64,000 nt of DNA. It comes from Alteribacillus persepolensis (lineage in GTDB: Bacteria > Bacillota > Bacilli > Bacillales > Marinococcaceae). Of this stretch, positions 1 to 10,160 are shown piece after piece. The stretch is from assembly GCF_900099605.1 (NCBI RefSeq), contig NZ_FNDK01000004.1, positions 62,001-126,000 of the forward strand, read 5' to 3'. The position numbers were made by a program, and so were the translations under genes. The first letter of the stretch is position 1. Each line of letters opens with the position of its first letter. The notes beneath the pieces are model-generated. The model ran no database searches. It saw only the letters and a list, made by a program, of their open reading frames with translations, and was not told the DNA's origin.

Positions 1-1
1 G

Positions 2-982
2 ATGCACAGTTACTTGCCATTTGAAAAACCAGTCGTGGAGCTTCGCGATAAAATAGATGAATTGAAGTCGTTTACAGACGAAAAAGGCATTGATTTAAGC
101 GGTGAAATAACAAAGCTGGAAGACCGGCTGAAACAGCTGGAGGATGACATCTATGGAAACTTAACACCATGGCAGCGCGTTCAGATTGCAAGACATACCG
201 AGCGCCCAACCACGTATGATTATATCGGTCATTTGTTTACTGATTTTATCGAGCTTCATGGCGACAGGCTGTATGGGGATGATGAGGCTATTGTAGGAGG
301 CATTGCCAAATATAAAGGCGAACCAATTACCATTATCGGGCATCAACGCGGGAAGGATACGAAAGAAAACATCCGCCGTAACTTTGGAATGCCGCATCCG
401 GAAGGGTATCGTAAAGCATTACGTTTAATGAAACAAGCAGAAAAGTTCTTGCGTCCTGTTATTTGTTTCATCGATACAAAAGGTGCCTATCCTGGAAAAG
501 CAGCAGAAGAAAGAGGACAGAGTGAAGCGATTGCACGCAATTTGTTAGAAATGGCTGGGTTGCGTGTTCCTGTTGTGTGCGTTGTCATTGGAGAAGGCGG
601 AAGCGGCGGAGCACTTGCACTTGGCGTTGGAAATCATATCCATATGCTTGAGAACTCCACGTATTCTGTCATCTCTCCCGAAGGTGCAGCTGCCTTATTA
701 TGGAAAGACGCTAATTATGCCAAGCATGCTGCACAAACGATGCGTATTACAGCCCCAGATTTAAAAGAATTAGGTGTCATTGATGAAATGATCACAGAGG
801 TAAGAGGCGGAGCTCATAAAAACATTGAAGAGCAGGCTCGCTATATTGATGATGTGTTAGAGCAGTCTTTACATAGTTTAAGACAGCAGTCGGACGAAGA
901 ATTAGTCGAGCAGCGCTATGAAAAGTATAAAAAGATTGGTGAAGTAACCGGTGAAAGCGTTGTCTCCGGTGAACAAGATTAG
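2..982 (+). CDS. accA: Acetyl-CoA carboxylase carboxyltransferase subunit alpha
   Basis: AccA pairs with AccD to move the carboxyl group from carboxy-biotin to acetyl-CoA, making malonyl-CoA for fatty acid synthesis in the cytoplasm. The 326-residue protein matches the usual Bacillus length and shows the crotonase-type core: [15 protein letters not shown] near residue 130 and the glycine-rich oxyanion segment [15 protein letters not shown] near 198. An N-terminal helical region (residues 10-50) is typical. The ATG lies one base inside the window, so no ribosome site is visible and a slightly earlier start cannot be excluded. accD should lie just upstream, and pfkA follows as in B. subtilis. 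Confidence 0.95.
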   Translation: MHSYLPFEKPVVELRDKIDELKSFTDEKGIDLSGEITKLEDRLKQLEDDIYGNLTPWQRVQIARHTERPTTYDYIGHLFTDFIELHGDRLYGDDEAIVGGIAKYKGEPITIIGHQRGKDTKENIRRNFGMPHPEGYRKALRLMKQAEKFLRPVICFIDTKGAYPGKAAEERGQSEAIARNLLEMAGLRVPVVCVVIGEGGSGGALALGVGNHIHMLENSTYSVISPEGAAALLWKDANYAKHAAQTMRITAPDLKELGVIDEMITEVRGGAHKNIEEQARYIDDVLEQSLHSLRQQSDEELVEQRYEKYKKIGEVTGESVVSGEQD

Positions 983-1016
983 TGCTTTCTGATTATTTTC
1001 AGAGAGCACTTTTCTT
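981..1016 (+). terminator. Intrinsic terminator after accA
   Basis: A 12-bp stem (AGTGCTTTCTGA pairs with TCAGAGAGCACT, one G-U) overlaps the accA stop codon and is followed by TTTCTTTG. It suggests accDA is transcribed apart from pfkA. Confidence 0.8.
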
Positions 1017-1083
1017 TGTGTTTTAAATAGATAGAGGTCGTCAGCTTCCGCCATAAGGATTTGCTGACAAGCTGATGTTTTCG

Positions 1084-1300
1084 TTCTATAAAGTTAGTTA
1101 GGCGTTGCCGGCATCTTCCTCTTTCTGGCTGGATGGCTCTTCAGATTTGCTTGGCGGCGGGCAATGCTTCCATTTTTCCGGCAGCTTACCGCTGCCTGCG
1201 GGGTTTTCAGCTGCTGCTTTTTCCGCTGGTGTCTTCCCGCTGATTGCTGTCAATCAAAGGGGGAGACAATAAAGCGTGCAAGATATTTACGTCAACATTT
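1084..1300 (+). repeat. Degenerate dispersed repeat, family R2, copy 1
   Basis: This non-coding stretch aligns by eye with 32101-32310. Shared blocks include TCTATAAAGT, CATCTTCC, TTTCTGGCTGG, GG(C/T)TCTTC, TTTTCCGC, CTGATTGC and AGACAATAAAGC, in the same order and spacing. It accounts for much of the 591-base gap between accA and pfkA. No intact reading frame or transposase is visible. Its nature is unknown; it may be the remnant of a mobile or formerly coding unit. Confidence 0.55.
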
Positions 1301-1491
1301 GTATTAGAACTGATTTTTTAAAGCCGCGGCAGGAAAGGATAAAATACTGGCACAGGTGAGTGATGGATGTTATGAACGTGTGGAAGAAAGCTGTATATGT
1401 GCTGTGAAACAGCGTCTGCATGTAAAAAGATTAGCGCTGGCTGAGTGTTCTTTATCAAAAAATGTGAACACGCTGCTCCATGTTTTTTATT

Positions 1492-1520
1492 TTGAAAACA
1501 GAGAAGGAACATGATTTAAT
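1492..1520 (+). promoter_or_regulatory. Probable SigA promoter of pfkA-pyk
   Basis: TTGAAA and TTTAAT are separated by 17 bases, 54 bases before the pfkA start codon. There is no other good candidate nearer the gene. Inferred from sequence only. Confidence 0.5.
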
Positions 1521-1552
1521 GTAATGAGTGAAAAATGAAACGGTCATAATGA

Positions 1553-2533
<981 letters not shown>

Positions 2534-2597
2534 TGCTAGGCATGATACAAGCTGTGCTACAATGAGAGAACGATGTGAAAAGAAGAGGAGGACCATG

Positions 2598-4352
2598 ATG
2601 AGAAAAACGAAAATTGTTTGTACAATAGGACCCGCCAGTGAGTCTTCGCAAACGTTAAAGCAGTTAATTGAAGCGGGGATGAATGTCGCACGCCTTAATT
2701 TTTCACATGGCGATTATGATGAACATAAAGCTCGCATTGAAAGAATTAGAGAAGCTGCAAAAGATACAGGAAAGCATGTAGCTATTCTTTTAGATACAAA
2801 AGGACCAGAAATCCGAACACATACAATGAAAGGTGGTTCTATTACACTAGAAAAAGGGCAAGAACTCGTCGTTTCATCTGAGGAAGTCGAAGGAACACCA
2901 CAAAAAATTTCGGTTACTTACAGCAGGTTAGCAGATGATGTAGAGCCTGGGAAAAAGATTTTGTTAGATGACGGTTTGATTGAGCTTGAAGTAATAGAAA
3001 CAAAAGAAAAAGAAGTGCTGACGAAAGTGTTGAACAGCGGCGAGCTGAAAAACAAAAAAGGAGTCAACCTTCCAAACGTAAAGGTCAGCCTGCCTGGTAT
3101 TACAGAAAAAGATGCAGATGATATTAAATTTGGCATCGAGAACGATGTAGATTTTGTTGCTGCTTCGTTTGTCAGACGAACATCAGATGTGTTAGAAATC
3201 AGGGAAATACTGGAAAATCACCAAGCCGAAGACATTCAAATTATCCCGAAAATCGAAAATCAAGAAGGTATTGAGAACATCGAGGAAATTCTTGAGGTGT
3301 CGGACGGGCTTATGGTCGCACGCGGTGATCTTGGGGTAGAAATACCGCCAGAAGAGGTGCCGCTCGCACAAAAAACGTTAATCAAAAAGTGTAATGCATT
3401 AGCAAAGCCTGTTATCACAGCAACACAGATGCTGGATTCCATGCAGCGCAATCCACGCCCGACTAGAGCAGAAGCAAGTGACGTTGCCAATGCCATTTTT
3501 GATGGAACGGATGCGATTATGCTTTCTGGTGAAACAGCAGCGGGAGACTACCCGGTAGAAGCCGTCCAAACAATGAGCAATATTGCGTACAAAGCAGAGT
3601 CAGCATTAACATATAAAAATATATTAAATGAGCGCACAAAAGAAAGTAACCGCTCCATTACAAATTCAATCAGCCAGTCCGTCTCTCATACCGCTTATAA
3701 TTTGGATGCGGCAGCAATATTGACGGCAACAGAAAGCGGCTATACAGCAAAGATTGTGTCAAAATACAGGCCTGAATCACCGATTATTGCGGTTACTAGT
3801 AATGAAAAAGTAGTACGCAGACTTTCGCTTGTGTGGGGTGTATCTCCGCTATTGGGACAAAGAGCAGAGACAACCGATGAAATGCTGGACAGCACGGTGC
3901 GTGAATCATTAAAAACCGGCTTTATTGGCCATGGTGATTTAGTTGTTATCACTGCTGGTGTTCCGGTAGGAGAGACTGGAACAACAAATATTATGAAAGT
4001 TCATGTCATCGGGGAAGTAGTTGGCAAAGGACAAGGCATCGGCAGAACAACGACAACAGGAAGAGTTGTTGTAGCTCGTTCAGCTGAAGAAGCCATTGAA
4101 AAAGTAGAAGAGGGAAACATTCTTATTACGTACAGCACGGATAAAGACATGGTGCCAGCATTTGAAAAAGCGGCAGCAGTTGTAACAGAAGAAGGTGGAT
4201 TAACTTCTCATGCAGCGGTAGTAGGATTAAATTTAGGTACTCCGGTGGTAGTGGGAGTAAAAGAAGCTGTAGACTTGTTTGAAGATGGAGAGGAAATTAC
4301 GGTGGACAGCTCTCGCGGCGACCTTTACCGCGGCCACGCCAGTGTCTTGTAA
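2598..4352 (+). CDS. pyk: Pyruvate kinase (Bacillus type with C-terminal PEP-utiliser-like domain)
   Basis: Pyruvate kinase makes pyruvate and ATP from PEP and ADP, ending glycolysis. The first ~470 residues are the standard barrel (start [15 protein letters not shown]; substrate and metal-binding stretch [32 protein letters not shown]). The last ~110 residues form the extra domain typical of Bacillus and Geobacillus, with [11 protein letters not shown] resembling the phosphohistidine domain of PEP-utilising enzymes. I chose ATG 2598, six bases after GGAGG; ATG 2595 is the alternative. The longer frame from 2382 overlaps pfkA and is not the start. Length is 584 residues, as expected. Confidence 0.97.
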   Translation: MRKTKIVCTIGPASESSQTLKQLIEAGMNVARLNFSHGDYDEHKARIERIREAAKDTGKHVAILLDTKGPEIRTHTMKGGSITLEKGQELVVSSEEVEGTPQKISVTYSRLADDVEPGKKILLDDGLIELEVIETKEKEVLTKVLNSGELKNKKGVNLPNVKVSLPGITEKDADDIKFGIENDVDFVAASFVRRTSDVLEIREILENHQAEDIQIIPKIENQEGIENIEEILEVSDGLMVARGDLGVEIPPEEVPLAQKTLIKKCNALAKPVITATQMLDSMQRNPRPTRAEASDVANAIFDGTDAIMLSGETAAGDYPVEAVQTMSNIAYKAESALTYKNILNERTKESNRSITNSISQSVSHTAYNLDAAAILTATESGYTAKIVSKYRPESPIIAVTSNEKVVRRLSLVWGVSPLLGQRAETTDEMLDSTVRESLKTGFIGHGDLVVITAGVPVGETGTTNIMKVHVIGEVVGKGQGIGRTTTTGRVVVARSAEEAIEKVEEGNILITYSTDKDMVPAFEKAAAVVTEEGGLTSHAAVVGLNLGTPVVVGVKEAVDLFEDGEEITVDSSRGDLYRGHASVL

Positions 4353-4423
4353 TACCAGAGAAGCTGTTCCGATGATTGTCGGAGCAGCTTTTGTTTCCAT
4401 GTTATGCAAAGGAGGAAGACGCT

Positions 4424-4819
4424 ATGGGGAGATGGTTACTATTACTGATCATCGTCGTGCCGGCTCTTGAAATCGGAGTGCTCATATTATCGGGTAATAC
4501 ATTGGGAATATGGCCAACCATATTTCTTATTATTTTAACCGGCATAATAGGAGCGTGGCTGGCCAAGCGAGAAGGGCTGCAGACAGTTCGCGCAGCACAG
4601 CTTCAGCTGCAAAACGGGCAAGTGCCGGGAGGACTTGTTTTAGATGGAATATGCATATTAGTTGGAGGCGCGGTGCTGCTGACTCCAGGATTTATTACAG
4701 ATGCAGCTGGATTTTTCCTGTTGTTTCCTTATACGAGAAATATCGTAAAGGCATTATTAGAAAAAATCTTTGCATCTTTGCTTAAGAGTGGAAAGATTAT
4801 CTATTTTCGACGCTGGTAA
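4424..4819 (+). CDS. fxsA: FxsA family membrane protein (YtzA-like)
   Basis: This 131-residue protein has about three hydrophobic segments (residues 3-22, 27-46, 75-98) and the FxsA signature GIIGAWLAKREGLQTVR. The B. subtilis relative YtzA sits at the same place after pyk. In E. coli, FxsA influences exclusion of phage T7 by the F plasmid, but no biochemical role is established in Bacillus. The start at ATG 4424 follows an AAAGGAGGA ribosome site. An in-frame start at 4376 would lack one. It lies 71 bases after pyk and is probably co-transcribed. Confidence 0.85.
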   Translation: MGRWLLLLIIVVPALEIGVLILSGNTLGIWPTIFLIILTGIIGAWLAKREGLQTVRAAQLQLQNGQVPGGLVLDGICILVGGAVLLTPGFITDAAGFFLLFPYTRNIVKALLEKIFASLLKSGKIIYFRRW

Positions 4820-4904
4820 TAGAAGCTGCTTCTGTCTCACATGACAGACACTGCACATGTATGGTAGGATAGATGAGAAGACTATGTGGAAGGATGAACA
4901 ACAG

Positions 4905-5378
4905 TTGATATCGCAGGCATCTATATTCATGCTTATTTTGCTTGCGATTGGAGTATTAGGTAAAAACCAATCCTTAATCATTGCTGTGTTGTTTTTACTG
5001 CTTGTTCGGTGGGCAGGACTCGGCGGAAAAGTATTTCCGTTCCTCCAGGCAAAAGGGATACCTATTGCAGTTACCATTCTTACGATTGCGGTTCTTGTAC
5101 CCATCGTAACGGGTGAAATTGGTTTTAAACAACTTGGGGAAGCAGTGAAATCTTATTATGCATGGATTGCACTTGCTTCAGGAATATTTGTAGCTCTAAT
5201 CGCAAAAGGTGGAGTCATACTGCTTCAAAATGACCCGCATATTACTGCTGCACTTGTTATTGGTACGATTTTAGCTGTTGCGCTGTTTAATGGTGTAGCG
5301 GTCGGTCCTTTAATAGGCGCAGGGATTGCATATACAGCAATGAGGCTTGTCGAAATGTTTTCTTCCGCCGGCGGTTGA
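4905..5378 (+). CDS. ytwI: DUF441 family membrane protein (YtwI-like)
   Basis: This small integral membrane protein of unknown function has four to five hydrophobic helices and the conserved stretches FKQLGEAVKSYYAWIALASG and LLQNDPHITAALVIGTILAV seen in YtwI. I chose the TTG at 4905: it has AAGGATGA about seven bases upstream and gives an N-terminus (MISQASIFMLILLAIG) that aligns with B. subtilis YtwI. The ATG codons at 4857 and 4884 would add an unaligned hydrophilic extension without a ribosome site. The position before citZ is conserved in B. subtilis. Confidence 0.8.
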   Translation: MISQASIFMLILLAIGVLGKNQSLIIAVLFLLLVRWAGLGGKVFPFLQAKGIPIAVTILTIAVLVPIVTGEIGFKQLGEAVKSYYAWIALASGIFVALIAKGGVILLQNDPHITAALVIGTILAVALFNGVAVGPLIGAGIAYTAMRLVEMFSSAGG

Positions 5379-5475
5379 GAATGAATGGCTGATTCTCTTC
5401 AGCCTGATGAAATTTGTCTGAATAATAGAATTAATGATTTTTTTAGGTGAAAAAGTATTATTTAATTATTTTGCG

Positions 5476-5504
5476 TTCACAAAGCTGTAAAAAATGTTTA
5501 TAAT
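5476..5504 (+). promoter_or_regulatory. Probable promoter of the citZ-icd-mdh operon
   Basis: TTCACA and TATAAT are separated by 17 bases, giving a predicted start near 5511 and a leader of about 215 bases before citZ. An imperfect inverted repeat (TGTAAGC..GCACTTGCG region, 5661-5675) loosely resembles a catabolite-response element but is too weak to call one. Confidence 0.6.
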
Positions 5505-5565
5505 GAAAAGGGCTTCAATATTCCTTCTACATAGCTGACGAAACAAATCGCGTGTTTAACGAGCT

Positions 5566-5690
5566 GTTTTTAAGGATGAAAGAAAACATATAATTTCTTT
5601 ATGCTTAAAACAGACTAAGCATTCTACCTTGCGCGCAGGGTGCTGATATAACGCGAAAAATGTAAGCACTTGCGGTTTTCGGATAATTTT
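5566..5690 (+). other. Structured 5' leader of citZ
   Basis: The leader holds three consecutive foldable elements. One is a long imperfect hairpin (CTGTTTTTAAG with CTTAAAACAG, and inside it AAAGAAA with TTTCTTT). The second is a near-palindrome, ACCTTGCGCGCAGGGT. The third is CGAAAA with TTTTCG enclosing the remaining bases. In B. subtilis, aconitase binds the citZ leader RNA; whether any of these is such a site is inference. Confidence 0.4.
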
Positions 5691-5724
5691 AACAAACATA
5701 TTTTGTGTAAAAGGAGAGGTTGGT

Positions 5725-6840
5725 ATGAGCACAACTCGTGGTCTTGAAGGTGTAGTGGCAACATCCTCTAGTGTTAGTTCTATTATTGACGATGTATTAA
5801 CGTACCAAGGCTATAACATTGATGATTTGGCTGAAAATGCATCTTTTGAAGAAGTTATCTTTTTGCTTTGGAACGGCCGTCTGCCAAAAAGAAGTGAACT
5901 GGATGAGTTGACAAAACAATTAGCGGAAAACATGGAAGTGCCAAAAGAAGTTTTTGATTATATGAAGGCATATCCAGTGGACAAGGTTCATCCAATGGCT
6001 GCGTTAAGAACTGCCATATCACAGCTGGGGTTATATGACGAAGCTGCTGATGAGATGACAGAAGAAGCCAACAAGCAAAAAGCAATTCGTCTGCAAGCTA
6101 AAATCCCTGCGGTCGTGACTGGCTTTAGCCGTATTCGTGAAGGGAAGGAACCAATCGCACCGAAAAAAGAATTGAGCTTTGCTGCAAACTTTTTGTACAT
6201 GCTAAAAGGGGAAGAACCGGATGAAACGTCGGAAACGGCTTTTAATAAAGCTCTTGTACTGCACGCAGACCATGAGCTGAATGCCTCTACTTTTACAGCA
6301 CGTGTATGTGTGGCTACATTGTCTGATATTTATTCCGGTGTTACAGCGGCAATTGGTGCGTTGAAAGGTCCGTTGCATGGCGGTGCGAATGAACGTGTCA
6401 TGGCTATGCTGATGGAAATTGGTAATACTGACAATGTTGAGCCTTATATCCGCAAAGCAATTGATAACAAAGAAAAAATTATGGGATTTGGGCACCGCGT
6501 ATACAAGCAGGGTGATCCGCGTGCGAAACATCTTCGCGAAATGTCGAAAAAACTAACAGGCATTACTGGTGAATCAAAATGGTATGACATGTCGATTAAG
6601 ATTGAAGAAATGGTCACTAGTGAAAAAGGACTTCCGCCAAACGTAGACTTTTATTCAGCGTCTGTTTACCATAGTCTTGGTATTGACCATGACTTGTTCA
6701 CACCAATCTTTGCTACCAGCCGTGTGTCTGGATGGATTGCACATATTCTTGAACAATACAGCAACAACCGCTTAATTCGTCCAAGAGCAGAATATGTTGG
6801 ACCAGAAAAACAAACCTATGTACCAGTAGACGAAAGATAA
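5725..6840 (+). CDS. citZ: Citrate synthase (TCA cycle)
   Basis: CitZ condenses acetyl-CoA and oxaloacetate into citrate. The 371-residue protein is a short Gram-positive type citrate synthase. Its catalytic signature residues are visible: the His in GPLHGGANE, the His in GFGHRVYKQGDPR, and the Asp in PPNVDFYSASVYHSLG. An AGGAGAGG ribosome site precedes ATG 5725. It is first in a citZ-icd-mdh cluster, the same arrangement as B. subtilis, where CcpC and CcpA control it. Confidence 0.96.
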   Translation: MSTTRGLEGVVATSSSVSSIIDDVLTYQGYNIDDLAENASFEEVIFLLWNGRLPKRSELDELTKQLAENMEVPKEVFDYMKAYPVDKVHPMAALRTAISQLGLYDEAADEMTEEANKQKAIRLQAKIPAVVTGFSRIREGKEPIAPKKELSFAANFLYMLKGEEPDETSETAFNKALVLHADHELNASTFTARVCVATLSDIYSGVTAAIGALKGPLHGGANERVMAMLMEIGNTDNVEPYIRKAIDNKEKIMGFGHRVYKQGDPRAKHLREMSKKLTGITGESKWYDMSIKIEEMVTSEKGLPPNVDFYSASVYHSLGIDHDLFTPIFATSRVSGWIAHILEQYSNNRLIRPRAEYVGPEKQTYVPVDER

Positions 6841-6884
6841 AATAATATAACTGGGCCATATAAATATCATGACGAAAAGGTTGT

Positions 6885-6937
6885 CTAGCTGAAGCGTCCA
6901 GTCTACAATGAAAGAGGGCGCTTGCGCTTTTTATCCA
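6885..6937 (+). repeat. Internally deleted R1-type repeat
   Basis: The citZ-icd spacer contains GTCTAGCTGAAGCG and, about 25 bases later, GGGCGCTTGCGCTTTTT. These are the two outer ends of a common Bacillaceae intergenic repeat, here without its centre. AAGCG and CGCTT can pair. Confidence 0.45.
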
Positions 6938-6963
6938 AATATTACTCAGCAGGAGGTTTTATC

Positions 6964-8232
6964 ATGGCTAATGGAGAAAAAATTACTACACAAAATGGAA
7001 AGTTGAACGTACCTGATCAACCAGTAATCCCATACATAGAAGGAGACGGCATTGGTCCTGACATCTGGGCCGCAGCAAGCCGAGTACTCGACGCAGCTGT
7101 TGAAAAAGCATACGACGGCAAGAAGAAAATTCATTGGAAAGAAATTTTAGTCGGGGAAAAAGCGTATAACAATACAGGTGAGTGGCTTCCAGAGGAATCA
7201 CTAGACACCATTCGTGAATATTTAATTGCGATTAAAGGTCCATTGACTACACCTATCGGAGGCGGTATTCGTTCATTGAACGTTGCGCTTCGCCAAAAGC
7301 TCGACCTATTTACCTGCCTTCGTCCTGTTCGCCACTTCACTGGTGTTCCTTCCCCAGTTAAGCGCCCTGAAGATGTAAACATGGCTATCTTCCGTGAGAA
7401 CACAGAAGATATTTATGCTGGTATCGAATTCAAAGAAGGAACGGATGAAGCGAAAAAAGTTGTTGATTTCCTTCAAAATGAAATGGGAGCAACAAACATC
7501 CGTTTCCCTGAAACTTCTGGAATTGGTGTGAAGCCGGTTTCTAAAGAAGGGACAGAACGTCTCGTGCGTGCGGCTATTGATTACGCTATTCAAGAAGGCC
7601 GTAAAAGTGTTACCCTTGTACACAAAGGGAACATTATGAAGTTTACAGAAGGTGCTTTTAAAGCCTGGGGTTATGAACTGGCAGAGCGCGAATACGGTGA
7701 TAAAGTATTCACTTGGGACCAGTACGATGAAATCGTAGAAAAAGAAGGAAAAGAAGCAGCAAACGCTGCACAGCAAAAAGCAGAAGAAGATGGCAAAATC
7801 ATTATTAAAGATGCGATTGCTGACATCTTCTTGCAGCAAATTCTTACACGTCCAAAAGAATTTGATGTTGTTGCAACAATGAACTTAAACGGAGACTATG
7901 TTTCTGATGCGCTGGCAGCACAAGTGGGCGGTATCGGTATTGCACCGGGTGCAAATATCAACTATGAATCTGGACATGCTATTTTTGAAGCAACTCATGG
8001 TACAGCGCCGAAATATGCAGGAATGGACAAAGTAAATCCATCTTCTGTTATTTTATCTGGTGAGCTGATGCTTCGTCACTTAGGCTGGAATGAAGCGGCT
8101 GATCTTGTTCTTCAATCGATGGATCAGACTATCGGAAGCAAAGTAGTAACGTATGATTTTGCTCGCTTGATGGACGGCGCAACAGAAGTGAAGTGCTCTG
8201 AATTCGGTGATGAGCTTATCAAAAACATGTAA
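6964..8232 (+). CDS. icd: Isocitrate dehydrogenase (NADP)
   Basis: Icd oxidatively decarboxylates isocitrate to 2-oxoglutarate. The 422-residue protein carries [11 protein letters not shown] (residues 21-31), the substrate-binding [25 protein letters not shown], and [15 protein letters not shown] near the metal-binding Asp residues, all typical of the NADP-dependent E. coli/Bacillus type. The start at ATG 6964 has AGGAGG seven bases upstream. The longer frame from 6922 runs through the repeat remnant and is unlikely. It is the middle gene of the citZ-icd-mdh operon. Confidence 0.96.
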   Translation: MANGEKITTQNGKLNVPDQPVIPYIEGDGIGPDIWAAASRVLDAAVEKAYDGKKKIHWKEILVGEKAYNNTGEWLPEESLDTIREYLIAIKGPLTTPIGGGIRSLNVALRQKLDLFTCLRPVRHFTGVPSPVKRPEDVNMAIFRENTEDIYAGIEFKEGTDEAKKVVDFLQNEMGATNIRFPETSGIGVKPVSKEGTERLVRAAIDYAIQEGRKSVTLVHKGNIMKFTEGAFKAWGYELAEREYGDKVFTWDQYDEIVEKEGKEAANAAQQKAEEDGKIIIKDAIADIFLQQILTRPKEFDVVATMNLNGDYVSDALAAQVGGIGIAPGANINYESGHAIFEATHGTAPKYAGMDKVNPSSVILSGELMLRHLGWNEAADLVLQSMDQTIGSKVVTYDFARLMDGATEVKCSEFGDELIKNM

Positions 8233-8253
8233 CCTACCCTAGGAGGGACCATG

Positions 8254-9198
8254 ATGGCAATTAAACGTAGGAAGATTTCTGTAATTGGTGCAGGGTTTAC
8301 CGGTGCGACAACGGCTCTAATGACAGCACAAAAAGAGCTCGGGGATGTTGTGCTTGTTGATATTCCAGACATGGAAGATCCGACAAAAGGAAAGACACTA
8401 GACATGCTTGAGGCAACACCAGTAGAAGGAGCAGATGTGAACATTACGGGAACATCTGATTATGCCGATACAGCTGGTTCTGACGTTGTTGTCATTACAG
8501 CAGGGATTGCAAGAAAACCAGGTATGAGTCGTGATGACTTAGTAAATACAAATGCAAACATTATGAAGTCTGTTACAAAAGAAGTGGTAAAACATTCTCC
8601 AGATTGCTATATTATTGTTTTAACCAATCCGGCAGACGCCATGACGTATGCAGTGTATAAAGAGTCTGGATTCCCGAAAAATCGTGTTATTGGTCAATCC
8701 GGGGTGCTTGATACTGCACGTTTCCGTACGTTTGTTGCCCAGGAACTTGGTTTATCTGTAGAAGATATTCAAGGTTTTGTGCTTGGCGGGCACGGAGATG
8801 ACATGGTGCCGCTCATCCGTTATTCCAACGCTGGCGGTGTTCCGCTAACAGCATTGATGTCTCAAGATCGTATTGATGCGATTGTAGAACGAACAAGAAA
8901 AGGCGGCGGTGAAATTGTAGGACTGCTGGGGAACGGCAGTGCATATTACGCGCCAGCGGCTTCTTTGACACAAATGATAGAAACGATTTTGAAAGATAAG
9001 AAACGTGTCCTGCCAACGATTGCTTATCTTGAAGGCGAATATGGCTATAAAGACTTATATGTTGGTGTACCTACCGTACTTGGCGGTGACGGTATTGAAA
9101 AAGTCATTGAGCTTGATTTAACAGAGGAAGAAAAGGCAGACTTCGCAAAGTCTGTTGAGTCGGTACGTAACGTGATGGAAGCTCTTCCAAAGGAATAA
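8254..9198 (+). CDS. mdh: Malate dehydrogenase
   Basis: Mdh interconverts malate and oxaloacetate with NAD. It belongs to the LDH-like group. Visible features are the Rossmann motif [10 protein letters not shown] (residues ~11-20), the mobile-loop arginines in [11 protein letters not shown], the LTNPADAM stretch, and the catalytic His in GGHGDDMVP. Two adjacent ATG codons (8251 and 8254) follow AGGAGG; I prefer 8254, seven bases away, giving 314 residues. It lies 21 bases after icd and ends with a strong terminator, closing the operon. Confidence 0.95.
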   Translation: MAIKRRKISVIGAGFTGATTALMTAQKELGDVVLVDIPDMEDPTKGKTLDMLEATPVEGADVNITGTSDYADTAGSDVVVITAGIARKPGMSRDDLVNTNANIMKSVTKEVVKHSPDCYIIVLTNPADAMTYAVYKESGFPKNRVIGQSGVLDTARFRTFVAQELGLSVEDIQGFVLGGHGDDMVPLIRYSNAGGVPLTALMSQDRIDAIVERTRKGGGEIVGLLGNGSAYYAPAASLTQMIETILKDKKRVLPTIAYLEGEYGYKDLYVGVPTVLGGDGIEKVIELDLTEEEKADFAKSVESVRNVMEALPKE

Positions 9199-9207
9199 GC
9201 TGATCAA

Positions 9208-9249
9208 AAGGCTGTCAAATGGGTTTTTCACTCGTTTGACAGCTTTTTT
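9208..9249 (+). terminator. Terminator of citZ-icd-mdh
   Basis: GCTGTCAAA (9211-9219) pairs with TTTGACAGC (9235-9243) and is followed by six T residues. Confidence 0.9.
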
Positions 9250-9321
9250 GTATGTCAGGGACGTTTTATTCTAGTAAGTGGTTTGTCTCGGTGCGGTGAA
9301 GGTCCGGCTAGAAATAGGCAA

Positions 9322-9351
9322 TTGTAGGAGCCTGTCATGTTATAGTATGAT
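9322..9351 (+). promoter_or_regulatory. Possible promoter of phoPR
   Basis: TTGTAG and TATGAT are separated by 18 bases, about 90 bases before the phoP start. No convincing PhoP boxes lie here. In B. subtilis phoPR has several promoters, so others may exist. Confidence 0.4.
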
Positions 9352-9443
9352 AAAAAGAGAGCACAAAGGGGATGGAAGTGAAACCGGAATAATATCTCTG
9401 CCGGTAATAAGGGGAAACCGGCGTGAAAAGGTGGAAAAAATTT

Positions 9444-10160
9444 ATGCCGCAAAAATTGCTTGTTGTTGACGATGAAGAATCAATCATTACTCTTCTTTCT
9501 TACAATTTGGAGCAAGCGGGGTTTCAGGTAGATACGGCAATGGATGGGAAAGAAGCAATGGAAAAAGTGAGAAATGCTTCTTATGAACTAGTGGTACTTG
9601 ATTTAATGCTTCCGGAGATGGACGGATTAGAAGTATGCAGGCAAATGCGCCAAGATAAGGTGAGCATTCCTATCCTTATGCTTACTGCAAAGGACGATGA
9701 GTTTGATAAAGTATTAGGTTTGGAACTTGGTGCCGATGATTACATGACAAAACCGTTCAGTCCACGAGAGCTTGTCGCTCGCGTCAAAGCTATCTTAAGA
9801 AGAGTGGATCAAGCTCCTGTACAAAAAGAAGAAAATATGACAACCGATAAAAAACTGCTTATTGGTCATTTAACCATTTATCCGGAAAATTATGAGGTGT
9901 ATGTAAATGATGAACAACTGGAATTAACACCAAAGGAATTTGAGCTGCTTTTATACTTATCACATAATAAAGGTCGGGTAATGACGAGAGACCAGCTTTT
10001 AAACGCTGTATGGAATTACGAGTTTGTCGGTGACACGAGAATTGTTGATGTACATATTAGTCATTTACGAGAAAAAATAGAGCCGAACACGAAAAAACCA
10101 GTATATATAAAAACCGTTCGGGGACTCGGTTATAAGTTTGAGGAGCCGCCAGTTACATGA
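9444..10160 (+). CDS. phoP: Phosphate-starvation response regulator PhoP
   Basis: PhoP is an OmpR-class regulator activated by PhoR when phosphate is scarce. Residues 1-120 are a receiver domain, with acidic DDEE near residue 9, the phosphoacceptor Asp in VVLDLMLPEMDG near 53 and Lys in MTKPFSPRE near 101. Residues ~140-235 are a winged helix (LTPKEFELLLYL, RIVDVHISHLREKIE, IKTVRGLGYKFE). ATG 9444 matches the family N-terminus (MPQKLLVVDDEES); the in-frame GTG at 9423 adds an unmatched basic tail. phoR overlaps the stop codon, showing translational coupling. Confidence 0.93.
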   Translation: MPQKLLVVDDEESIITLLSYNLEQAGFQVDTAMDGKEAMEKVRNASYELVVLDLMLPEMDGLEVCRQMRQDKVSIPILMLTAKDDEFDKVLGLELGADDYMTKPFSPRELVARVKAILRRVDQAPVQKEENMTTDKKLLIGHLTIYPENYEVYVNDEQLELTPKEFELLLYLSHNKGRVMTRDQLLNAVWNYEFVGDTRIVDVHISHLREKIEPNTKKPVYIKTVRGLGYKFEEPPVT

